From Euonymus europaeus (lineage: Eukaryota > Streptophyta > Magnoliopsida > Celastrales > Celastraceae): 64,000 nucleotides of DNA. The notes below the pieces were generated by a model that had not been told where the DNA came from, did no database searches, and saw nothing but the letters and a program-made list of their open reading frames with translations. Position 1 is the stretch's first letter. The number at the start of each line of letters is the position of its first letter. Below are positions 22,078 to 31,281 of the stretch, piece by piece. The stretch spans positions 16,786,022 through 16,850,021 of the forward strand of contig OY756967.1 of NCBI GenBank assembly GCA_963580455.1, in the 5' to 3' direction. The position numbers and the translations under genes are program-made.

Positions 22078-23913
22078 ATGGCTGGTTTAGGTGAAGAACG
22101 TCAGGAAGATGTTGTTCTAGAACAAGTTACTAGGGCAGAGTTGTTAGCTTTTCAAATAGAGGTTCGTCAAGAATTTCGCGAGATTCGCGATTCGTTGAGG
22201 CGTTTGACCTTTGGTCGTCAAGGAGAGTTGGAGGATGATGGTGACGTTAGGTTACCCACTGTCTAGGCAGGTTATCAACGACACCCAAGACTTGAGGATG
22301 ATAGCTCAGCTGAAGATGATGAAGATTTTGTTGCGGCTATTTTTGGTGAGCAGGGTGGTGGCCGTGGCAGAGCCAGAGGGGCTGGACTGGGCAGAGGCCG
22401 TGCAAGGGGTCCTGACCGTGGGTTCCAACAGAGATTTGGTGAATATGATTTTTATGGAGATAGTGTTGGTCGTGGGCAGCAACGACAGTATAGAGGTTAT
22501 GAAGAAGATTATAGTCGTAGTGATTATCGTATGAATGTGGATTTGTCAACCTTCAATGGTCACCTACATATTGAGGATTTCCTTGATTGGATGGCTGAGG
22601 TGGAGCGTTCTTTGACTACGAGGAGATTACTGTGGATAAGTGAGTGAAGTTAGTGGCTTATTGACTGAAGGGTGGAGCTTCGGCCCGGTGGGAACAGTTG
22701 GAGCTCTCTAGAACTCGTGCGGGAAAGCCTCCGGTGCGTACCTGGCCAAAGATGAAACAACTAATGAAAGTAAGATTCTTGCCTAGTGATTATGAAAAAA
22801 CTTTATTTCAACAGTATTAGAATTATCGACAGGGCAATAAGACTATAATGGCCTATACGGAGGAATGGCTCTGTTTGTCCTCCAGGAATGATCTGACTGA
22901 ATCTGAACACCAGAATTGCTCGCTATACTGGTGGTTTGCGGGTTGGCATTCAAGATAAGGTGGCTTATCAATCTATTATGACAGTGGACCAAGCAATTAA
23001 TTTTGCGGGCAAAGCAGAGTCGCAGTTAGAGAGGAGCAGTCGCAACAGCAGTTATTTTTAGACTTCCTGTCAAGCAGCTTCCCGGAAAATGTCTGTGACA
23101 CCAGTCAATCTACCAGACAAGAAGGAATCTAGCAGCAGTAGTCGACAACCTAGAAAACAAGTTTTCCCTATTCCCACAAAGGAAGCACCGAAAAATCCTT
23201 ATGTCAGACCGAGTGATGATAAGTGTTTTCGTTGTGGTCAACCAGGCCATAGATCGAACCAATGTCCTAAACGAGTGCAAGTCAACTTGTTAGAAGGAGG
23301 AGATGCCGAGAGTGAACAAGAGCATGAAGACGAAGATAATGAGGTCTATGATGAAGAAGTAGTTTATGGAGATGTTGGGGTGTCGGTGTCCATCGGTAAA
23401 CATTATAAAGACAAAGTGGTTTGTGATATGCTTGACATGGATATGTGTCATTTATTTCTTGGGCGTCCATGGCAGTACGATGTAGACTCGACATTGAAGG
23501 GCCGGGATAACATTGTACTCTTCACATGGAAGCATAAGAAAATTGCCATGACGCCTATATCTGAAACAAAACCTTCAAGGGAAAAAATGACTAATTTTCT
23601 GACCATGGTTAGTGATGAGAGGGATCTGAATGAGGATATAAGGGAGGAAGCTTCGTTATACCCTGTCATTGTGAAGGGATTGATGACCACAGTAGTAAAC
23701 GAGGAGGAATTTACTAAGCTTACGTCTACAATGTCCGCATGTGTGTTCATTGATTTCGTTATTCCTAAGGAGTTTCATAGTTGGCCTGGAGAGTATGATT
23801 TTCTATTTAAACAATTGTTATCTCTGATCAAGAGTTCAAGGAAGCATTGGTTGGTTCTACTTTTGTTTGATGCGTTAAAGATGTTCTCCAAGTCAAGGTT
23901 CTTTTTCATGTGA
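22078..23913 (+). pseudogene. Gypsy gag with a short pol remnant, disrupted
   Basis: It starts MAGLGEERQ at 22078. After a frame change it shows an RG-rich region, then the Gag core ([20 protein letters not shown] near 22530, followed by WEQLELSRTRAGK) with several stops. From 23089 an open frame carries one CCHC knuckle (CFRCGQPGHRSNQC) and a segment MDMCHLFLGRPWQYD typical of the region after the protease. RT, RNase H and integrase do not follow. Confidence 0.82.
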
Positions 23914-24040
23914 ATTTACATGATTCGAAGATGCGTTGTCTCTAACAAAAAGAATTATAACTCGAGGTCGAGTTCTTCTAAAGTGGGGGAGACTGATGTA
24001 GGACAAGTGGCGTTTGCATTCAAGGAATATTTTGATTGGA

Positions 24041-24649
24041 AATATCCCATTAATCCATAATTAGAAAGATTGATAAAACTAAGTGTAGTATCCCATTTTT
24101 GTATGAATAGAATTTTGTTTTTTAAACTTTTTAATTTTAATTGATCGTTAATTAAACAAAAACAAAAAAAAACAAAAAGGAGAAGTCTCATAGCCCAAAT
24201 CCAAAAGAAAGCCCAAAATATCCAATTGACATGGCCCAATCTCAATTCATTAACCCAACTAAAGCCAAAACTAAAACCCAATAAACCTGACCTAGTTCTC
24301 CAGCCCAATTTAAAAAACCAATTGAACTAAAACCCAACACCTCAGCCTCTCCTTTTCACTACCACTATAACCCGAGCCTCCTCCACCACCACATCATCAC
24401 CATCCTTCTCTCAACTTCACCACTAAACCTCGGCTCTTTCGTCTCCGATCGATTCTTCCATAGGTCCGGCAAGGTAAGCTTTTTTGGTTGAGGCGAAATT
24501 TCGTATGTGATTTGTTGTTTCGAATTTCTCTCTCTTTTTTATGTCATGTGAATGTACCATTGAAATTGATTGGAACAATTGGTTCGCAAGGAGGAAGAAA
24601 GAGGAATGGCGTGGCAGAAGAAGGAAGTTTCAGTTTTTGTTTTAGGTAT
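24041..24649 (+). repeat. Second copy of the duplicated flank, start of LTR-like sequence
   Basis: 24041-24330 repeats 21293-21580. From TGTAGTATC near 24077 it continues rightward into pyrimidine-rich sequence and is interrupted by the Mutator-like element at 24650. The same LTR-like sequence seems to resume at 27379. Confidence 0.6.
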
Positions 24650-24780
24650 GGGAAATTTGTAAAAGTGACCCATTTGGAAAGTCAAATTGGAGAAATAATC
24701 TAGTTGTAAATTTTCAAGAAAAATAATCTAATTTTCTCTTAAAATGACTAAAACACCCTTAATATTACAAAAGAGCTCAT
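24650..24780 (+). repeat. Left terminal inverted repeat of the MULE
   Basis: Reads GGGAAATTTGTAAAAGTGAC and continues with matches to the complement of 27240-27369, including GAAAGTCAAATTGG. Confidence 0.88.
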
Positions 24781-25084
24781 TCCCAAAATTCACACGCCTT
24801 CTTCTTTTCAACCCACGCTCGACGACTTCCTGCAAAGACCGATCAAGCTTCTCCTCCAACGCAACTCCTTCAACAAAACAACTCCTCCGGTGACCCTTCT
24901 CAACATTCAAACGCCCTTATTGCTTACTTAGATTACTGGTATGCATTACTTCTAACTTCTCACTACTTTGTCTCTTTCGGCTCCTAATTTGGTTTAGATT
25001 TTTTGCGTTTGATGGAAGGGCGGCTTGTTTCTGGTTTGAGATTGGGTATTTATGAGGAAATCTATATAACTAATTGAGTGCATT

Positions 25085-25850
25085 TTCATAACTGATTGAT
25101 CAAGTTTGGATTTTGGTTGAGCATTGAAGTTCATGGTCGAGCAAAGTTTGTGGTTGTTGAGCAAATCTTTTTTATGGTTGAGGAAACTTATAATTGGTTG
25201 AGCAAAAAAAAAAATTTGGTCGAGCAATCTTTTACTTAGTTGAGCAAATCTCGGTTGAGAAAATATGTTTTGAGATTTAGCAAAATTTTACATGGTTGAG
25301 CAATTTTTTTTGGTCGAGCAAACTTTTATATGGTTGAGCAAATCTGTTTTGTGGTTGAGCAATTTTTTGTTTTGGTCGACCAAATCTGTATATGGTTGAG
25401 CAATTTTTTCTTGTGGTCGAGCAAATCTGTATATGGTTGAGCAAATTTGTTTTGTAGTTTAGCAATTTTTGGTTTTGGTCGAGCAAACTTTGTACTTTGT
25501 TGAGCAATTTTGTCTTGTGGTCGAGCAAATCTGTATATGGTTCAGCAAATCCGTTTTGTGGTTGAGCAATTTTTGTTTTGGTCGAGCAAACTTTTTACTT
25601 GGTTGAGCAATTTATTTTTTATGGTCGAGCAAACTTATATTTGGTTGAGCAAATTTGTTTTGTGGTCGAGCAAAATTTTATTTGGTTGAGCAAACTTGTT
25701 TTTGTGGTTGAACAAACTTTTTTACTAGGCTGTGCATATTTGTAATTGGTTGAGCAAATATGTTTACTTGGTTGAGAAAATCCTTTTGTGGTTTAGCATA
25801 TTTTTACTTACTTAAACAAACTTTTTTTTTTGTGGTTGAGCGTGTCTAAA
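25085..25850 (+). repeat. Left minisatellite arm of the MULE
   Basis: About 30 imperfect copies of a 20-24-bp unit built on GGTYGAGCAAA followed by a T-rich spacer. Alternate copies tend to read GGTTGAGCAA and GGTCGAGCAA, giving a higher-order dimer. The reverse complement of this array occurs at 26465-26965. Confidence 0.9.
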
Positions 25851-26081
25851 ATAAAATCTATTGTTTACAGTGCAGAGCAGCAATGGATTACTTAATTGAT
25901 GAGAAAGATCATAATCATCGAACGCAAAATCATTTTAATCGTTAATCTGCTCGTCGTCACCATCTTTATGTACTACGAATTTATTGGCACATTATTGCAG
26001 CTCAGGAGAAACAGAGCAAACATTTGGTGCAACAAAATCTTCCTGGATTCTTGGAACATAGCTCACATCTTGTGAAATAAA

Positions 26082-26400
26082 CTATTCATTTACTCTCTGC
26101 TTGGTTGTTACACACAATGGAGTACCAAGTCTTATAGGATTATCATTTTGTCTAAGAAAAAACAGTAAGTCACGATCATTTCGAAGCTCCATCGGTGCCA
26201 TTTTGAAATGAGTATTGTACACAAACTTCATAACCAAATCAAAGGAACTAGAATCCACTCCAATCAACTGGTATATGAGCTAAATAAATTATGTCTATGT
26301 AATTGTATTAGATACAATTACTCCCTGATTTCTCCTCCCTTTGAAACTGTATGTGTCTCGACAATTTTCCCACACTCCACCATATAATAAAACAAAATCA
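26082..26400 (-). pseudogene. MuDR-type transposase N-terminal fragment
   Basis: The minus strand reads LIGVDSSSFDLVMKFVYNTH, then MAPMELRNDRDLLFFLRQND and IRLGTPLCV, which fits the N-terminal MuDR domain of plant Mutator transposases. Upstream, out of frame, WEN-like and GGEI-like blocks extend it to about 26400. The catalytic DDE and SWIM regions are absent. Confidence 0.7.
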
Positions 26401-26464
26401 ATATCAGAATTCATTCCTACATGCATAGTAATAAGACAATACAATAAACTGGACTAAAAAAATA

Positions 26465-26965
26465 TTTTTGCTCAACCACAAACTAACTTTGCCCAACCAA
26501 ATAAAAAATTGCTCAACCACAAACAATTTTGCTCGACCAAGTAAAATTATGCTCAACCAAAAATAAATTTGTGCTCAACCACAAAACAATTTTGCTCGAC
26601 CAAATAAAAAATTGCTCAACCACAAAACAACTTTGCTCGACCAAGTAAAAATATGTTCAACCAAAAATAAATTTGTGCTCAACCCCAAAATAACTTTGCT
26701 CGACCAAATAAAAAATTGTTCAACCCCAAAATAACTTTGCTCGACCAAATAAAAAATTGTTCAACCACAAAACAACTTTGCTTGACCAAATAAAAAATTG
26801 CTCAACCACAAAACAACTTTGCTTGACCAAATAAAAAATTGCTCAACCACAAAATAATTTTGCTCGACCAAGTACAAATATGCTCAACCAAAACAAATTT
26901 GCACTCAACCACAAAATAACTTTGTTCAACCATATAATAGATGCTCGACCATAAAAATTAAATGC
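26465..26965 (-). repeat. Right minisatellite arm of the MULE, inverted
   Basis: About 25 copies of the complementary unit TTGCTCRACCA, more regular than the left arm (alternating 'ttgctcaaccac' and 'ttgctcgacca', about 42-bp dimer). With the left arm it could form a hairpin several hundred bp long. Confidence 0.9.
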
Positions 26966-27239
26966 TTGACCAACTAAATATATTGTGAACACTGAAAGAC
27001 AAAATTTACGAAATATTTGACCAACGTTCATAGAAAAATGTGAACTCACTTGATTTTTGATATCTAAAGAGATCTGGAACAAAAAAAAAACTTCACTTTG
27101 AGGACAAAATATGAACAAAAACACAAATAGATTGTAGATATCTCAATGTGTTGATATCAAAAGTGGGGAGTGAGGAGCGAGAAGTGAGAAGTGAGTAGGT
27201 GAAATAGCGGCGAAAAAGGTTGACGAAGGAGTTTCATTT

Positions 27240-27369
27240 TGTTTTATTTTTCAAAAAGAGGGTATTTTGGTCTCAAAAAATTCAAATGATGTCATTTCAC
27301 CGATTATTTTAGGGATAATGTTATTTTGCCAGTTTGACTTTTCAATTGGGTCATTTTTATAAATTTCCC
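27240..27369 (-). repeat. Right terminal inverted repeat of the MULE
   Basis: The complement reads GGGAAATTTATAAAAATGAC, then GAAAAGTCAAACTGG, matching the left end with substitutions and small gaps. Confidence 0.88.
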
Positions 27370-27378
27370 TTTAGGTAT

Positions 27379-28530
27379 AAGGAGAAAGGGGAAGAACAAG
27401 GGTGGGCCAGTTAGGTTATGGTGAAGTAGCATTGGGCCAGATGAGTAGGGTTTTGTGCCGGCATGAATGTTTGATTGGTTTGGTGTTGTTTATGGTCCAA
27501 TTTGAGTAAATAAAATGATTGAGCTTTTGTATGTTATGTTTTTTTAATTCTTTTTGGGCCTTTGGGTCAATAGGTTGGGTTATAAAATATGTATTGCGTC
27601 TTGAGTTAATAATTTATTAGGTTTTGATTGTATATTTCGTTTGGGCTTTAGGATATGGGTTGGGTTTTTGCACATAGGTTTAAGTAATTTGAGTTTCTAG
27701 ATCATTAAGCATTTGGGCCCAAGACTTGTAACATTTAAATAATGAAAACGAAAATAGTGAAAATGCATGCATGATTTTAGGATATTAGAGGCATGTAGGC
27801 ATTTAGGGATTTTAAGGTTTCTAAATTTTATTGTACTTGCCTTTATAAAAATGATGCAAAGCGACAATAATTAATTTAAAACCGTCTCGCCCTTAACAAA
27901 TAGCAATAATTCAATACCATAAGTTGGTATTTTAATATTCAAATTTATATTTATATTAAAATATCATAAGTTGGTATTCCCTCTCCATCTTTTTAAAATA
28001 AAATACCATAAGTTGGTATTTCCTCCTCCATATTTTTAAAATAAACACCATAAGTTGGTGTTTAAAAATTCGATTCTTTTTAATGTCATAAGTTCGCACA
28101 CTTTTAAATAAAATACCATAAGTTGGAATTCCAAATTTAGCCTCCTCATAACTCCAATCCGATCATTACATTTAAACACAACACCATAAGTTGGTGTTCA
28201 CAAAATTTGATTCTCTTTGAGGCTATAAATTGGCACACCATTAAATACAACACCACAAGTTGGTGTTTTCAAAATCCAATCTTTCCACTACCATAAGTTG
28301 ATATGATCCAAATATCAAATCATTAGTCCTTCCAAATGACCTAATATTGCAAACAATAAGTTTTCAAAAAATAGCCAATTAATTAAAAATTCAGTAACTA
28401 TGCCTAACACTTTACCCATGCTCAATCAACCCACATACCCTCATTTTTGGTAAGCAGTTTTTTCTAAAGTGTCCAATTGCACTTCAAATTTGATTGGTGG
28501 CGACTTTGTCAATTTTTTGGCCAGTTGTTA
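27379..28530 (+). repeat. LTR-like sequence with a palindromic CCATAAGTTGG repeat array
   Basis: After the MULE the interrupted sequence resumes. Between about 27915 and 28300 there are about ten copies of a near-palindromic 19-bp motif, AAYACCATAAGTTGGTRTT, at irregular spacing of 35-70 bp. There is no coding potential. I infer the right part of an LTR that begins near 24077. Confidence 0.6.
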
Positions 28531-28560
28531 TAGCTGGCAACTCTGTTGGGGACCAAGTTT
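28531..28560 (+). other. Primer-binding-site-like sequence
   Basis: TGGCAACTCTGTTGGGGACC closely resembles the TGGCGACTCTGCTGGGGAC block that follows the 5' LTR in some plant Ty3/gypsy elements. It suggests that an LTR ends just to the left. The second LTR is not in the window. Confidence 0.45.
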
Positions 28561-29401
28561 TTCTAAACCTAAGAGGGTCAATCTGAAATTTTTATTTAAT
28601 TGACTGATTTTTTTTTTACTTTTGTATGCTTGATGGGTTTCTTTAACTATGAAGTGTGTTTGATTTTCTTTAATACACTAACACTAGCACGTGCCTACAA
28701 CCCCAGCACTACCCTAGGTAATTAGAGAGGGTTGATCGCTATTCTCGTCAGACTCCGTCTCCGCATGGGTAGTGGAAGATATTCTCACCGGATTGACCTC
28801 CCTTAAAAGTTAGGGGAGGAGCCTTTGTCTCAATAGTTGAGATTTAAAGGCAATCTGATTTGGGACTTCGCAAAATAGTTAGATGAGCCCACCCATATGC
28901 ACATTAAAACTTTAGATCTGGTTACCATCAAAAGTTCGTATGAATTAGACCCTGATTTTCCTATACTTTACTCTGTCTATTCCTGTACATTTATCCAACA
29001 TGTTCATACATACTCGTTAGACATTCATACACATGCATATATATATATATATATATATGTTTCACATATTATCTTGTGTGCATTAATTAGACCGTATCTA
29101 TATGTATATTCACTAAATTCGATAGACAATATCTATTACTATCAGTAAAGCTAGGAAAATGGTGTGCTCTAACTACCTTCACATCAATTTTGGCTTTCTA
29201 CTCTTGGTTGACACGTGGAGGTTCCATACATTGCAAATAATACTTGATATATTTATATCTTCTATATACTCCATATAAAAAAAGAATCATCATCAATTTT
29301 TGGTGAAACAACATGCTGCCATATGGGCTAACTCTAGGAATGCCATGCGTAATGTTAAATTTGTTTACAAATAATAAATGACATTAATATATGTATAGTA
29401 G
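28561..29401. other. Probable 5' untranslated remnant of a retroelement, then AT-rich DNA
   Basis: Up to about 28900 the sequence resembles a leader after the primer site (purine-rich 'gttaggggaggagcc'). I see no gag frame. An (AT)n microsatellite lies at about 29037-29058. No gene supported. Confidence 0.4.
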
Positions 29402-29779
29402 CACTACAAGAAATCTGGACTATAGTGACAATATTTCTGTGACAACTATAAATATTGTTCACTTTTAAAATTACAAATATATTTTAACTTTCTCTGACAA
29501 TAAATAATCTATATGTGACGTGAAAGTACGTCACAAATAACGTGTTTTGTGACGATTGATGTTGTCACAAAATATTGACGTTTAGTGACGAGTATACCTT
29601 GTGGCAATAAATAAAACGTTTGTGACAATATTCCTATGTGGTCACTGATAATTTTAGCGACAGAACAATTTGGGACGAAACTATGTCGTCACTATAGTCG
29701 TCACTAAAATCTTTTGTGACAATGTTTGCATCTTCAGTGACAATATTACTTGTCACTCAAACACGAATTTCTTGTAGTG
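29402..29779. mobile_element. CACTA-type MITE
   Basis: Terminal inverted repeats CACTACAAGAAAT / ATTTCTTGTAGTG with a 3-bp target duplication TAG on both sides (29399-29401, 29780-29782) define a 378-bp non-autonomous CACTA (EnSpm/CMC) element. Subterminal regions contain repeated GTGACAAT/GTCAC motifs in both orientations, as expected for transposase binding sites. It has no coding capacity. Confidence 0.93.
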
Positions 29780-29782
29780 TAG

Positions 29783-30319
29783 GTACATGTAAAAGGTCCA
29801 CGACTATTGGACTTTCCTTATTCAAGAACCCAAGAATAAAGTGGACTTTGTTTTCAATTTAATTTAATATAATAGAATTAATGGTTTCAATTATAGATGT
29901 TTGAAATCCTACTCCGTTCAATTTGTAGCTGTGAAGATTAGTCTTTTTAGACCTTTAGAAACCTAATGCCTCATGCATGCAACCTCAAACAATATTTCTC
30001 CTCTCTGGCTTCTCTCCAACCAAAAAAATTACCCAGCGATGATCCTCCTGCTTTTAGAGAGCCATGGACTACCACATCATAAATCTTAGACGACATTGAT
30101 TAATCGGAGATACCATATCACAAATACGAGACTCCAGTTTACAATTACTTGCTATTCAAATTTTTCGGCCATTAGCTCTAGTAATATGGTTCATTTATCT
30201 GTTTTTCCAGGTCATTGGTCACATGGGGAATCAATCCCCCTACCTTTGTGTACGACTATTCATACCATTTTGTGATTCCCTTGGGTAAATTATGAATTAC
30301 ACGTCTCTTCAATAATAGG
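29783..30319. other. Host DNA left of the Tat element
   Basis: No gene recognised. A pyrimidine tract followed by AG near 30210 resembles a splice acceptor, but I cannot connect it to a coding sequence. Confidence 0.35.
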
Positions 30320-30324
30320 GTGAT

Positions 30325-31015
30325 TGATATGGCAAAACAGGTCCATCCAATAAGATTGTGACACGTGTATAATGTCCACCTCGGATGGTCGGCTTCACGC
30401 CTTGATAGACCGACCGGACCTGGAGTATCATAGTGGTCGGTCGGTCGGTCTACTTTGGTTTTATTAGGCCCGCCCAGGCCGGTGGTTAGTTCGGTCGATC
30501 TTCCTTTACAGATCGGTTCGGCCTTCAACCATGAGTTCGTGATGGTGTCACTAGGCACATAGGTCGGTCGGTCATCCTCAGGACAAGTGGATGGTCGGTC
30601 GGCCATTGCCGGATCCAAATTAGATCCATTCTTTAAGGAGTCCTAATCCTACAAGGAGTAGAGACCCAAAAGGCCTACAACTCCGACAAATGCGTTCGGA
30701 TAATGAAGAGAGGAGTTTCATTCCTAATAGAATAAGAACTCTGTAAATCTCTATAAAAGGAGGCATACGCGTCAGGTAAATTTTTACGTCACAACTGGCA
30801 TTACTATTGCTTAAGTTGGGAGAGCTCTCAGAGACCGAGCCCTCCCAACTGAGAATTACCTAACTGACTTGAGCGTCGGAGCGGGCCCCCCCGAACTAAC
30901 TCGGGGTCCCTCTTAGCTTACGTTTGCTGACTGTGCAGGACATCCAGCTCAGCAATTTGGAGTCTGACCTGACTGAGTGGTGTCCAGCTAGGACAGACAG
31001 TTTTTGGCATCATCG
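30325..31015 (+). repeat. 5' LTR of the Tat element
   Basis: TGATATGG...GGCATCATCG. The last base is G where the other LTR has A. Contains several GGTCGGTCGG runs and a TATA box (TATAAAA, 30752-30758). Confidence 0.95.
30752..30758 (+). promoter_or_regulatory. TATA box in the Tat 5' LTR
   Basis: TATAAAA within 'ctctataaaagg', about 260 bp before the LTR end. It is conserved in the 3' LTR. Likely the Pol II promoter for the genomic RNA. Confidence 0.7.
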
Positions 31016-31018
31016 GTT

Positions 31019-31036
31019 TGGCGCCGTCTGTGGGAA
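31019..31036 (+). other. Primer-binding site of the Tat element
   Basis: TGGCGCCGTCTGTGGGAA starts three bases after the 5' LTR. The first nine or ten bases would pair with a tRNA 3' end in -CGGCGCCA, as in plant tRNA-Asp. The tRNA identity is inferred. Confidence 0.8.
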
Positions 31037-31281
31037 GAGATAGAATATTTTCCCAAAAGCAACTCACAATTGTCAGGCCGAGGAGAAACACAGTAGTTGA
31101 TCCCGAGACCTCTACTGCAGGAGGGCGAGGTACAAGGACTGACCTTCCACCTCTAGAAGAGGACCCTCCTATCCAGGAAGTTAATCAACAGCAAGAAGAA
31201 CTTGTAGACCGGGCGAATGCTAGTCAGCCCAACCCTCCTATCTCTGCAGAGAGGTTCGACCAGCTCTGCAGACAAGTAGAG

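Larger units (their letters stand above)
21581..24040 (+). mobile_element. Pol-deleted Ty3/gypsy retrotransposon with truncated 3' LTR
   Basis: The 5' LTR is 21581-22049 (469 bp, TGATGTAGG...CTTCGTCA) with a TATA box (TATAAAT, 21904-21910). A perfect PBS TGGTATCAGAGG follows at 22052-22063. Gag and a fragment of the following pol region end near 23913, and a purine tract (AAAGTGGGGGAG, about 23980-23992) precedes a 3' LTR that is cut after about 47 bp (23994-24040). RT, RNase H and integrase are missing. The sequence then joins a second copy of the left flank. Confidence 0.87.
24650..27369. mobile_element. Non-autonomous Mutator-like element with inverted minisatellite arms
   Basis: The ends are inverted repeats: GGGAAATTTGTAAAAGTGAC at the left and the complement of AAATTTCCC at the right, matching with changes over at least 60-100 bp. 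A perfect 9-bp target duplication, tttaggtat, flanks it (24641-24649, 27370-27378), which is diagnostic of the Mutator superfamily. Inside, two long arrays of a roughly 20-bp unit face each other across a 0.6-kb centre that holds a transposase remnant. Total length is 2720 bp. Confidence 0.93.

Noticed and set aside
22337..22549. His/Asn/Tyr-rich minus-strand frame in the gypsy gag
   Set aside because: It is the complement of the Gly/Arg-rich Gag segment and has no independent support.
25277..25528. Leu/Asn/Gln-rich repetitive protein on the minus strand (LLDQ/LLN repeats)
   Set aside because: The repetition comes from the MULE minisatellite; the frame is accidental and appears in other frames too.
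27900..28300. CRISPR-like array of short repeats
   Set aside because: The repeats are palindromic, with spacers of uneven length and AT-rich content in a plant transposon setting, and no cas genes are present.
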